This document shows, one piece after another, positions 54,163 through 62,554 of a stretch of 64,000 nucleotides of DNA. Below the pieces are notes generated by a model that made no database searches, was not told the DNA's origin, and saw nothing but the letters and a program-made list of their open reading frames with translations. This stretch comes from Euryarchaeota archaeon UBA28 (GTDB lineage Archaea; Thermoplasmatota; Poseidoniia; Poseidoniales; Thalassarchaeaceae). A program made the position numbers and the translations under genes. The first letter of the stretch is position 1, and every line of letters starts with the position of its first letter. The stretch lies in NCBI GenBank assembly GCA_002501605.1, contig DANW01000030.1, forward strand, positions 31,004 to 95,003, given 5' to 3'.

Positions 54163-56300
54163 CTATCCCTCTTCAACAGGCCGAAGTCCTCAATGGAGCA
54201 CCCTCCTGGAGGGAGAGCGGATAGCACGTCATCTTGGGCTAGCCCCGTAGCTTTCGAGATGGAGTTCGCAACGCTCTCCTTTTTCGTAGTACCAGGGGTT
54301 ATTCTTGCCCATCGGCCAAACGAATTAGAGATTGACTCTGCCGTACCAATTACGGGCAATGGGACACCATTAACTATGCCCATACCTAAGCCTAACTCCA
54401 ACTTCAGATCCCTGAACCAATGCCTTTGCCCCCTTACAACAAACGACCCCCTGCCGAGGGACTCGCCACTTTCCGTCTTCTTGGAGACCTGGCTGGGCCT
54501 CACATAGAAAGAAGTTGCAGCAGCTCCCCCACTCCCCCATGCTCTCGACCAACAAACCGCAATTTGCGCCCCCTCTCTGAGTATCTCCTGAGGGAGCTCA
54601 AGACCCTCATCGGGACCGTCGAGACCTTGGGTTATTTGCAAAGAAGAAACCCCCTCGGGCAAACCTTCTGCAACTTTGTCTCTGATTTCAACTCCCTCCT
54701 TGATTTTCAGGGCACAAGAAGGGGCCCCATGTAAGTCAGCATGGAAATACAGGTCCTTGGGCCCTAGGTGTTTCTTCACAACGGAATCGTTTCCTTTGGC
54801 ATCCCGCCCTCCGATAAACATCCTGCCATCCGAAAGTATCGCCCATCTGTGTTTTTCAAACCAAAATCTTCTGCTTCTTTTGATAGACCTCAAACGTCCA
54901 CCAGAGGCGTCTTTAGCGGCTCGCTTTTCTTCTCTATTTTGGGCTTCTAGCGTCTTAGCAAGAGCTACCTCGGCCCCTGCCGCTTTGTCTTTCTGAGAAC
55001 GACCAATCTCAAAATATCTCTGTGCATTCTGGTGCACGGTTTTGTTAACTTCCAGAGTAACGCTAGTGCCCGGCCCCCCTTCCTCATCCGGCAGATAAGC
55101 CACTATTGTCTTCTTGTCCATATTTACGCCCCCTATCCAATCTACCTCCTGACATATATCCGAGACCTTCTGCCAATTAGTCTCTGAAACAGCCTTGTTG
55201 AATTGAGTGATAATGGAGTTAACGTGCTCCCAGTTTTCCTGAATTGACTTCCCTAGTTCCTGTGATATTACGGCTTTCTGCATGAAACCTTCGATAGCCC
55301 TCCTCTGTTGCGCCGCCCTCCTCTCAAGCTTGGCTTGTGACTGCTCTAGACTGGACCCCTCCTGCACCAGTTTCTCTTCCTCTCTACGCATGTATCCCGC
55401 GGAATCATGCTCCCCAAATACCGTATCCAGAGCATCCGAGAGGCTCTCAATTTCTATGAAAGGCCTGTCTTCCATGCTGTTTAGCCAGATAGGGGAGACG
55501 AGCATCGCCCCATCCGGAGGGCCTGGATCTGAAGTTTCTCTAAGTGTCTGCCACCTCTCCATACTCTCATTATCCTCCATCCAGAGAAAGCAAACCTCCC
55601 CTTCCTCCAGCTCTTCCATCATCGACCTTATCGAACCCAGAAGTGACTCCCTCTGTCCAGAATTCAGTGATGACGCTGGAATTTCCTCGGATAGCCCAGC
55701 TTTCGAACAGATGGCCGAACCATACACACGCCCCAGATTCAATCTGGATGCGACCGTCCTAATCAGGTCGCTCTCGCTCCCATCAAGGATCTCATCAAGG
55801 ACCCTCTCGTCAAGTTTCCGAGGGTCCAGAGACTCAGGAGGGGGGGAATATCGGACCCCCTTCTTTAGTACCCTACTAGCATACGTGGCATGGGTTAGCG
55901 GTTGAACTATAATCCCAGAATCGTCCAGGAGGAGGACATTTCCGTCTCTGAAGAGCTCTATGACGAGTGACATTCTTCCCTTGCCATGTTCAAATTCTAG
56001 GGACAATACTCTGTCGAATCCGAGTTGCGAGACCCCAATGAATCTGGAATTACCAAGATGTTTTCTAAGTACCATCGCGAATTGGGACGGATTTGGGGGC
56101 ATGGGCCTGTCCCTAATGGAGTTGTACACCCTCTTCCCTCTGATAATAACCAGATCCGTATTTGCATGTCCCTTCTTGCTCATTCTTAGCACGACTTGTT
56201 CATAGTGTGGCTGATACGCCTTCCTGATTCTGGACCCTATCATCTTGCTGAGCTCAGTGACGGTTCTTGCAACCTCGAAAGATGACGTCTGCTCGCGCAT
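54159..56300 (-). CDS. rqcH: Ribosome rescue factor RqcH/NEMF family (NFACT)
   Basis: Binds stalled 50S subunits carrying peptidyl-tRNA and, in bacteria and archaea, directs C-terminal tailing of the nascent chain. About 713 residues: NFACT-N with the Asp-Arg pair at 96-97 (QLGFDRVLSLEF), a helix-hairpin-helix middle, a long coiled coil (EEKLVQEGSSLEQSQAKLERRAAQQ), and the NFACT-R domain (RFWFEKHRWAILSDGRMFIGGRDAKGN, YFHADLHGAPSCALK). The ATG at 56300 makes the Asp-Arg positions match the bacterial D97-R98, supporting it over 56339. Confidence 0.93.
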   Translation of the reverse strand: MREQTSSFEVARTVTELSKMIGSRIRKAYQPHYEQVVLRMSKKGHANTDLVIIRGKRVYNSIRDRPMPPNPSQFAMVLRKHLGNSRFIGVSQLGFDRVLSLEFEHGKGRMSLVIELFRDGNVLLLDDSGIIVQPLTHATYASRVLKKGVRYSPPPESLDPRKLDERVLDEILDGSESDLIRTVASRLNLGRVYGSAICSKAGLSEEIPASSLNSGQRESLLGSIRSMMEELEEGEVCFLWMEDNESMERWQTLRETSDPGPPDGAMLVSPIWLNSMEDRPFIEIESLSDALDTVFGEHDSAGYMRREEEKLVQEGSSLEQSQAKLERRAAQQRRAIEGFMQKAVISQELGKSIQENWEHVNSIITQFNKAVSETNWQKVSDICQEVDWIGGVNMDKKTIVAYLPDEEGGPGTSVTLEVNKTVHQNAQRYFEIGRSQKDKAAGAEVALAKTLEAQNREEKRAAKDASGGRLRSIKRSRRFWFEKHRWAILSDGRMFIGGRDAKGNDSVVKKHLGPKDLYFHADLHGAPSCALKIKEGVEIRDKVAEGLPEGVSSLQITQGLDGPDEGLELPQEILREGAQIAVCWSRAWGSGGAAATSFYVRPSQVSKKTESGESLGRGSFVVRGQRHWFRDLKLELGLGMGIVNGVPLPVIGTAESISNSFGRWARITPGTTKKESVANSISKATGLAQDDVLSALPPGGCSIEDFGLLKRDS

Positions 56301-56359
56301 TGTACCATGCCTCCGTCTTGGAGGTACTTCATCAGCCAATCGATATATTTCCTAGTTTC

Positions 56360-57208
56360 TCAAGCCAATGCCTGGAACTCCTCAATTTCTGAGAGCACAG
56401 AAGCCTCGTGTGCGTACTGATTCGAGGGGACCTCTATGAAAACTGAATCTGGAATGCTGTCGACAATTCTCAAAGCTTTCTCCATCCCATGGAGTTTGTC
56501 AGAGGATGCGGTCATAATAGCGCAGGGAAACGAAATATTACTCAGGTCGCTGGGAATGGAATATCCCGTTAGAAATCTAGCAGATAGATGCATTTTGTGC
56601 AGGTCTTGCGAAAGCAGTGTCCTCCTGTATCTTATCTTCTGGCCTTCCTCCTTCACCTTCCTCTCTATTGCCGAAATAACTAATCTTTTGATGAATGAGT
56701 GAGTGAATTTAGGAATTGGTGACATTATGAGAAGCCTGGCCCAAATCGGGAATTTGAATTCTGAGTTTGGGGCGAGAAGGACGGAGGTTCTTCCTGATAG
56801 CGTCCCTTTATTGAATGCATCAATCAATACCGTGGATCCAAGAGATGACGAGAACCAGTCAACCTCAGAGCTTTCTATGTCATAATGAGTCAGAACTCCC
56901 ACAATATCGGATGAAATCCTCTCGACACTGAAATCAGATTTTCTAATCTTGCCATTTATTCTAGAGCTACCTTTTTCCCTGGTCTCAATGTAAACTATCT
57001 TCCTCCTACTTGACCACTCGGCTATCAGTGGTTTCCAGCCCTCGAACACAGAACCCCATCCAGGAACCACGACTACTACTCCCTCCTTGGTAGGAGTATC
57101 GGGAGTCCAAGTGATTACCCTCAATCGAACATCTTCATTAGTTTGTACCCATTCTTCCGATACCTTGGAGCCTTTGAAATCTGGAGCATCTGACCAGTAG
57201 GATTCCAA
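56360..57208 (-). CDS. Alpha/beta hydrolase
   Basis: A 282-residue hydrolase with the fold's landmarks: oxyanion strand VVVVVPGWGSVFEGW, nucleophile elbow WFSSSLGS with Ser122, an acid in IMTASSDKLHGM and His in SNQYAHEAS near the C-terminus. The elbow is S-x-S-x-G, not G-x-S-x-G. A helical cap (residues about 140-205, basic) is inserted. No signal peptide is present, so it is probably cytosolic. The substrate is unknown; lipases, lysophospholipases and esterases share this plan. It is 6 bases downstream of the Gly/Ser/Arg-tailed membrane protein gene. Confidence 0.85.
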   Translation of the reverse strand: MESYWSDAPDFKGSKVSEEWVQTNEDVRLRVITWTPDTPTKEGVVVVVPGWGSVFEGWKPLIAEWSSRRKIVYIETREKGSSRINGKIRKSDFSVERISSDIVGVLTHYDIESSEVDWFSSSLGSTVLIDAFNKGTLSGRTSVLLAPNSEFKFPIWARLLIMSPIPKFTHSFIKRLVISAIERKVKEEGQKIRYRRTLLSQDLHKMHLSARFLTGYSIPSDLSNISFPCAIMTASSDKLHGMEKALRIVDSIPDSVFIEVPSNQYAHEASVLSEIEEFQALA

Positions 57209-57214
57209 ACGACC

Positions 57215-58693
57215 CTACCTCCTCCTTCCGCCGCCAGATCTTCCGCCGCCAGATCTTCCGCCGCCACTTGAGCGACTTCCTCCGCCAGAGCTTCCTCCTC
57301 CTCCGGATCGTCCCCTGCTCGAGTGTCCACCGCTTGAGCGACCTCCTCCGGTGGATATTCTATTCCGGCGCCTGCTCCCTATTCTAGTTGGTTTCCTGTA
57401 GTGAACACCGGGGCCTTCACTGTATCCCCACCTATTTCCATAGTGATTGTTGATAATCGTGACATCATTTCCGTCATATCCTCCATGGTGTACAACTCCG
57501 TTTCTGGTCACATAAGAACCGGGTGGGGTATTGCTGAACCTAATCCAAACAAAGGAGAATATGACCAAAAGCGCCATTAGTCCAAGACAGCAGAACCAAG
57601 TTATGGAAAAGAATCCTTCGGGGGTATTTCCTGGTTGGTATGCCTTCGATGTATCAGTCTCATCGACCATTACGAGAACCTTCTTTCCATCACTGTATTC
57701 ATTCATTATTTCAACAATACATGGTTCTCCGGAAAGGGCGAAGAATGTTGCAGGGCCATTATTCCCATCATCAAGTACTACGGTGGTTATTTGACTAGAG
57801 TTGTCCGAAGGGTCGAGATAAGTGACAGTAAGTATTGCTTCACACTCATAATCGGTCATCAGATTTGGACCATCGGTATAATGGAACATTGTTTCTGTCC
57901 AATAAGTGGAAGCATCTGGATTGCCCAATCTAATGGTGAATGCCTGAAATTGACTGGGTTCAGAATTGGCATAATAGATTGGTACAGAGTCTCCAATTTG
58001 ATATTGTCTTTCCATAATTTCCAAGCATCCGTATGCTGTTACTATCGATGGTGTGTATGCCCAACCGTTGTACTCGGTACCACTGACATTCCACGTAAGG
58101 TATAGATCGGCATAGCATTCGTACTCGACAACATAGTAACTATCGCAATACTCGTATCCGTCCTCGTCAGTCCAGCAATCCTCGTACCAACCACTCAGAT
58201 CATCCATGAACCAGCCGGTTCCGACCGTCCCATTTCCGGTAATCTCCGCCTCTCCTTCAACCCAGAAACTATCTTCTTCTGATACAATGGTAGCCGAAAC
58301 CTCAACATATGTGGCCTCATTCATCAATCCAATAGTCCATATTCCCGAAATAACCGCTGCAAAAACAGTAGCACAAATCACGAAGATAGCTTCTCCACGA
58401 GTTAGCCACCACAATCCCAAGAATCCGCTTCTCGCGGAGACTATCGGAGGCTCTGAACCCCTCTTTTGGCCCATAGAGCTCTGCTCTGCTGAATGCTGAG
58501 AAGACGAGACACTTCCTTCCAGACGCTTCTTCTCCGCTTCCATTCTCGCTAGCTCAAGCTGATGCTTGGCCTCGGCAATCTCTTCCTCTCTCTCAATCCT
58601 CTCGGCCTCTGCATTATTCAAGGCCTCTTCCACGAGCTCCTTTGAGTTGGGGGGCGGGCTCTCATCCTCCTCATCCCACCAACGCTCGGTCAT
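57215..58693 (-). CDS. Two-span membrane protein with Gly/Ser/Arg-rich tail, unknown
   Basis: About 492 residues, no family recognised. The N-terminal 85 residues are charged and helical (EREEEIAEAKHQLELARMEAE), probably a cytosolic coiled coil. A membrane helix (AIFVICATVFAAVISGIWTI) leads to an outside domain of about 220 residues rich in Tyr, Trp and paired Cys (SGWYEDCWTDEDGYEYCDSY). A second helix (FCCLGLMALLVIFSFVWI) returns to the cytosol, ending in an Arg/Gly/Ser low-complexity tail of about 60 residues. The frame opens at 58759 within the upstream gene; the ATG at 58693 fits better. It may be co-transcribed with the hydrolase gene. Confidence 0.8.
   Translation of the reverse strand: MTERWWDEEDESPPPNSKELVEEALNNAEAERIEREEEIAEAKHQLELARMEAEKKRLEGSVSSSQHSAEQSSMGQKRGSEPPIVSARSGFLGLWWLTRGEAIFVICATVFAAVISGIWTIGLMNEATYVEVSATIVSEEDSFWVEGEAEITGNGTVGTGWFMDDLSGWYEDCWTDEDGYEYCDSYYVVEYECYADLYLTWNVSGTEYNGWAYTPSIVTAYGCLEIMERQYQIGDSVPIYYANSEPSQFQAFTIRLGNPDASTYWTETMFHYTDGPNLMTDYECEAILTVTYLDPSDNSSQITTVVLDDGNNGPATFFALSGEPCIVEIMNEYSDGKKVLVMVDETDTSKAYQPGNTPEGFFSITWFCCLGLMALLVIFSFVWIRFSNTPPGSYVTRNGVVHHGGYDGNDVTIINNHYGNRWGYSEGPGVHYRKPTRIGSRRRNRISTGGGRSSGGHSSRGRSGGGGSSGGGSRSSGGGRSGGGRSGGGRRR
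57226..57266 (-). repeat. 15-base tandem repeat coding Gly/Ser/Arg
   Basis: Plus-strand TTCCGCCGCCAGATC occurs at 57226-57240 and again at 57241-57255, followed by a partial third copy. It encodes SGGGR units at the extreme C-terminus of the membrane protein. Such perfect copies suggest recent slippage, and length may vary between strains. Confidence 0.8.
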
Positions 58694-58730
58694 AATGGCT
58701 CCTAAATGGGCGTCCGTTTGAATGTTGACC

Positions 58731-60278
58731 CTAATTTGGTAGGAGGTAGATGCCGTCACGTAACTCTACCTTGCCAGACGAAACCAGTGACTTGAGGTGG
58801 GACAAAGTTTGATCCAACGAGAGAATTGGATGCGCGTCAGGAGTGTCAAGATATGCGTATTCTGCTATTTCGCCCAATGAATCTATCCCCGAGGCTACGG
58901 CCTCTAGGACCTTCTCGTGTCTGGAAGTCCTGTGTTTGATGTATCTTCCTAATAGCCTTCTGGGATTTGTGCAAGGGGGCCCATGGCCCGGGAAAAGCAT
59001 CGGAGGGGACATTTCATTGAGCCTCTTCAGGCCTTTGATGTATGATGACATATCCCCTTCAGATGACGGTACAAGAATCGTACCGATGACCACGCAGTTA
59101 TCCCCACTCACTATTCCTGATTCGCCGACTAAGCAGATGTGTCCAGGGCAATGACCGGGGGTTTCTATGACGTCCCACGAGGACCTTTCACTAGGCCCCT
59201 CAAGGACTATTTTGTCTCCTTCGCTTAGGATTTTGAATGGATACTCCTGGGGTATCGATTGAATAGTCTCACGACTAGCCCAAACAGGAGCATCATAAAC
59301 ATCAGATATCATTTCTAGGTTCCCGACATGGTCAGGGTGCCTATGAGTGAAAACAGTCGCAATAATGACCGAACCCATAGAGGTCACAAGATCGATTTTC
59401 TTCTTCAGAATCGCCAAAGAATCGGGTGTTTTTGATGATGGATCAACCACCACACACTCCCCTCCTAATTCCCCGATGATGTAGCAGTTGGTATGTGTCG
59501 AAGGAGGAATAGTTTCCGTTCTCAGCGGAAAGGCTTCTACACCCGGAGCAAACTCAATCCTATGATCACCAGAAGGGGGCTCAGAACTAAGCTTGTCACA
59601 AGCCTTGAGGAGATCGCCGCTGTCAGATATCCCATAGGCCAAATCTCTGATTAGTGTCACAATTGGAGGAGGTATTCTGATTTGGTTTCTCTCCCACTTT
59701 TCTATCAGAACATCAGGCCTCCACCACTTGAAGTCGTCGAATTCGGACCTGCCCGGCGGGAATGAGGGAGAGACGGTCGACTTTCCCATAGGGACATGGA
59801 AAAAGTAGTTCTGGAATCTTCTGGGCGAGAATGGGGGTGTTGTCCTGTCTGTTACCATCTGGGACTGGAACATATCGATACTTATCGTTCCGTCTTGGAC
59901 TAGTCTAAGCCACTCCCCTTTGTCTCCACAAACTAATTCCCTTACCTCAGGCGTAACTTGGATAATGTTACCTTTACCGTCAGGAGATAGGCCGACCTCC
60001 TCGACCATTTCCCTTAGCAAAGCGAAGCAGGCCAACTCGTATTTGCCCTCAACTCCCAATTTTCCTCCGAGGACCCTAGCTGAATTGCTATCTTCATCAC
60101 AAATCCCTCCGCCGGGAAATGCCCAATAATCAGGGAAGCTCACAAGTTCAGGTACCCTATGGCCTAGCAAAATTTCGTGCCCATCTTCGCATTCCCTGCT
60201 GAGTATAACAGACGCTGAGCGAATGATTTCAGGTGTCTTCATAGGAGGTAGATTCACGCCTTCCGGTAACTCGCCCAT
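58731..60278 (-). CDS. Nudix hydrolase fused to metallo-beta-lactamase (LACTB2-like) with C-terminal winged helix
   Basis: A 515-residue two-enzyme fusion. Residues about 15-215 are Nudix: FPGGGICDEDS, then a 20-residue insert and the catalytic helix ALLREMVEEVGL (Arg89, Glu90, Glu93, Glu94), an arrangement like the NUDT19 group that acts on CoA or acyl-CoA. Residues about 240-440 are a metallo-beta-lactamase domain with H312-x-H314-x-D316-H317 (FTHRHPDHVG), His376/His380 (TPGHCPGH), Asp393 and His432 (FPGHGPP). The last 65 residues form a winged-helix-like module as in LACTB2. One chain could act successively on a nucleotide or CoA substrate, or the MBL part may be an RNase. Substrates are unknown. 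Confidence 0.9.
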   Translation of the reverse strand: MGELPEGVNLPPMKTPEIIRSASVILSRECEDGHEILLGHRVPELVSFPDYWAFPGGGICDEDSNSARVLGGKLGVEGKYELACFALLREMVEEVGLSPDGKGNIIQVTPEVRELVCGDKGEWLRLVQDGTISIDMFQSQMVTDRTTPPFSPRRFQNYFFHVPMGKSTVSPSFPPGRSEFDDFKWWRPDVLIEKWERNQIRIPPPIVTLIRDLAYGISDSGDLLKACDKLSSEPPSGDHRIEFAPGVEAFPLRTETIPPSTHTNCYIIGELGGECVVVDPSSKTPDSLAILKKKIDLVTSMGSVIIATVFTHRHPDHVGNLEMISDVYDAPVWASRETIQSIPQEYPFKILSEGDKIVLEGPSERSSWDVIETPGHCPGHICLVGESGIVSGDNCVVIGTILVPSSEGDMSSYIKGLKRLNEMSPPMLFPGHGPPCTNPRRLLGRYIKHRTSRHEKVLEAVASGIDSLGEIAEYAYLDTPDAHPILSLDQTLSHLKSLVSSGKVELRDGIYLLPN

Positions 60279-60330
60279 GGTCTTTCGAAGAGATACGTGC
60301 CTTCAACATGGCGCGGCAATGATTGATTAG

Positions 60331-61203
60331 ATGCCCCGACTCCACAAAGACATGAGTTGCGTGGTCACGATAGGGCACAAAGATACCAAAACTGGAGAAA
60401 TGACATCAGAATTGGAGATGCCGAACTTCGGACTTGGAGTCTATCTAATGAAGGAGCCTGGAGAGTGCAAATCCGCTGTATCCCATGCCATTAATTCTGG
60501 ATATAGGCTGATAGATACAGCCATGGCATATGGAAATGAGCAGGAGGTAGGGCAGGCAATCAGAGAATCAGACGTTCCAAGGGAGGAAATTTTCGTTGTC
60601 ACAAAACTCCGGAGGCCCCACGCCACGGGATATGAAGAAGTCTTGCAGAGATGCCAGGAGAGTATGGAGAACCTTGGTATTGGCCCAATAGACCTCTATT
60701 TGGTCCACGCCCCCCCGGAGGATATTACTGCCAGAGAACCAGTCTGGAAAGCAATGGAGCAATGCCTGGAACGGGGATGGGTTCGTTCCATCGGGGTTAG
60801 TAATTATGGCAATCACCACCTAGAAGATATGCATAAATATGCCAGAATAATGCCTGCAGTCAACCAGATTGAGATCAACCCATGGTTGCAAAGACCCTCA
60901 TTGATTTCAGCCACAATAGAATCAGGAGCTACACCAATGGCGTACTCCCCCCTAGCTAGAGGGCACAAGGTGAGAGACCCCTCACTTGTTCAAATTGCGG
61001 ATATCCTAGGGTGCACCCCTGCCCAAGTAGCCATAAAGTGGTGCATAGATTCAGGAGCGATTACGATACCAAAATCAAGCAACCCCGATAGAATCGTGGA
61101 GAATTTCCATTCTCAGAACATCGATATCGCACCAGTAATTGAACAACTCCAATCCATGGACGAGAACTACGTCTCCGGCTGGGATCCCACGGTCGAGATA
61201 TGA
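60331..61203 (+). CDS. Aldo/keto reductase
   Basis: A 290-residue NADPH-dependent barrel. The catalytic tetrad is visible: Asp and Tyr in RLIDTAMAYGNE, Lys in VVTKLRRP, His in YLVHAPP. GVSNYGNHHLEDM, NQIEINPWLQRP and the cofactor segment AITIPKSSNPDRIVEN complete the family pattern (2,5-diketogluconate reductase/AKR5-like subgroup). The first 24 residues are poorly conserved, so ATG 60352 or 60400 could be used instead. The carbonyl substrate is not deducible. Confidence 0.93.
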   Translation: MPRLHKDMSCVVTIGHKDTKTGEMTSELEMPNFGLGVYLMKEPGECKSAVSHAINSGYRLIDTAMAYGNEQEVGQAIRESDVPREEIFVVTKLRRPHATGYEEVLQRCQESMENLGIGPIDLYLVHAPPEDITAREPVWKAMEQCLERGWVRSIGVSNYGNHHLEDMHKYARIMPAVNQIEINPWLQRPSLISATIESGATPMAYSPLARGHKVRDPSLVQIADILGCTPAQVAIKWCIDSGAITIPKSSNPDRIVENFHSQNIDIAPVIEQLQSMDENYVSGWDPTVEI

Positions 61204-61212
61204 GGTTTAAAC

Positions 61213-61392
61213 ATGAATCAACCAGAGACTATAGAAGAGGAGTTGGCAATAATAGCCGAGGCCTTGGACGCCGGGATAGATCCATTCCCCCCGAAGAAGG
61301 AGGATTCCGGTTTTCTGAGGGCATCCCTCGGGTGGTTCATGATTATCATAATCTTCAGTTGGGTATCACAACTTCTCTACAGGTCATTGTGA
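61213..61392 (+). CDS. Small tail-anchored membrane protein
   Basis: A 59-residue gene. The translation begins MNQPETIEEELAIIAEALDA, continues with a Pro-rich DPFPPKKED linker and ends in one hydrophobic helix (LGWFMIIIIFSWVSQLLY). That is a cytosolic amphipathic helix plus C-terminal membrane anchor. It starts 9 bases after the aldo/keto reductase stop, so the two are likely co-transcribed. The stop is one base from the 3' end of the convergent tRNA-Gln gene. No family is recognised; a membrane tether or small-subunit role is possible. Confidence 0.6.
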   Translation: MNQPETIEEELAIIAEALDAGIDPFPPKKEDSGFLRASLGWFMIIIIFSWVSQLLYRSL

Positions 61393-61393
61393 T

Positions 61394-61469
61394 TGGTAGT
61401 CCCTCCCGGATTCGAACCAGGGTCATGGCATCCAGAGTGCCATATGATGGACCACTACACTAAGGGACT
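61394..61469 (-). tRNA. tRNA-Gln(CTG)
   Basis: Minus-strand cloverleaf: acceptor AGTCCCT/AGGGACT, anticodon stem TGGCA/TGCCA with loop CTCTGGA (anticodon CTG), T-arm CCTGG-TTCGAAT-CCGGG, discriminator A and an encoded CCA. The D-stem is weak (a G:T and a T:T pair), as is common for archaeal tRNA-Gln. No intron. Confidence 0.92.
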
Positions 61470-61522
61470 AGCGTCAATCCGACACAGGTCCAATATTTCA
61501 ACGAATCCGAGCGATTCAATAA

Positions 61523-62551
61523 TTATCTGGCTCTGAAACCAGCGTTAACTTCCGCCAGACTTTCGGGGCTAGGCCTCAGTTCACTATCGGCCAGATCCAT
61601 CAGTGGGGTCTCTGTCAGCCCAAGATTATCGGTAGCTGTGGGCTGGTTCGGATTGTAGTAGAGTAGGCCTGTGACGTGTCGCCCCTGCTGAGTGCCATCA
61701 TGAATGGCTTTCAAGGCAGCAACTGCATCCTCGGGGTCATGGTCAGAGGCAAGAGTCTCTAGCCTTAGTGTGGAGCCGTCGAAAAGTGGGATGTCACTGT
61801 ACTCGCCTTCTGGAACTTCGACCTCTGAAAGAGGAGAGAAGTGAGAAATATAGTCTACGATGTGTAGAACTTCATCGTTGGATTTCACATAGTTGTAAGA
61901 CCTGTAAGACTCATCATTGTTGGCGAAAGTAACACATGGAGATATGACATCTATGATTGCCATTCCCCTATGACTCATCGCGGCCCTCAGCAGAGCAGTA
62001 AGCTGTTTCTTGCTACCGGAGAATGACCTAGCAACAAATGTGCACCCCAAGTTTACTGCCATCGCGCAGAGATCTATTGGGGCCTGCTCATTAGGAGTCC
62101 CCTTCTTCTTCTTCGATCCCTTTTCTACAGTAGCACTGTATTGTCCCTTGGTCAGTCCGTAAACGCCATTGTTTTCGATAATGTATACCATGTCTAGGTT
62201 TCTTCTAATTGCGTGTATGAACTGTCCAATCCCGATACTGGCGGTGTCGCCATCTCCTGAAACAGCAATGAAGGACAAATCCTTGTTAACCATATTTGCA
62301 CCAGTTGTCACTGAAGGCATTCTACCATGAACTGTGTTGAAACCGTGACTCTTTCCAAGGAAGTAAGCGGGCGTCTTTGACGAGCATCCAATCCCGCTCA
62401 TTTTTGCTATACCTTCTGGCCTGATTCCGTTTTCCCATGCCGCTTGAATAATAACGTTAGATATCTGGTCGTGACCACATCCCGGACAAAGAGTTGATTT
62501 CCCCCCTTTGTATTCAGATTTCTCCAACTCGATAACATTCAGCTTAACCAT
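61523..62551 (-). CDS. 2-oxoacid:ferredoxin oxidoreductase, beta subunit
   Basis: Oxidatively decarboxylates a 2-oxoacid to acyl-CoA, reducing ferredoxin. The 342-residue beta chain holds the iron-sulphur cysteines (STLCPGCGH, GIGCSSK, SPCVTFAN) and the thiamine diphosphate site (VSGDGDTASIGIGQFIHAIRR, IENNGVYGLTKGQYS). It begins 4 bases after the alpha gene, so they are one operon. The archaeal two-subunit form uses pyruvate, 2-oxoglutarate or both; sequence alone does not decide. Confidence 0.95.
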   Translation of the reverse strand: MVKLNVIELEKSEYKGGKSTLCPGCGHDQISNVIIQAAWENGIRPEGIAKMSGIGCSSKTPAYFLGKSHGFNTVHGRMPSVTTGANMVNKDLSFIAVSGDGDTASIGIGQFIHAIRRNLDMVYIIENNGVYGLTKGQYSATVEKGSKKKKGTPNEQAPIDLCAMAVNLGCTFVARSFSGSKKQLTALLRAAMSHRGMAIIDVISPCVTFANNDESYRSYNYVKSNDEVLHIVDYISHFSPLSEVEVPEGEYSDIPLFDGSTLRLETLASDHDPEDAVAALKAIHDGTQQGRHVTGLLYYNPNQPTATDNLGLTETPLMDLADSELRPSPESLAEVNAGFRAR

Positions 62552-62554
62552 ACA

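Noticed and set aside
57121..57330. 69-residue acidic frame inside the Gly/Ser/Arg tail
   Set aside because: It is a frame-shifted reading of the 15-base repeat (Ala/Glu runs) and not a separate gene.
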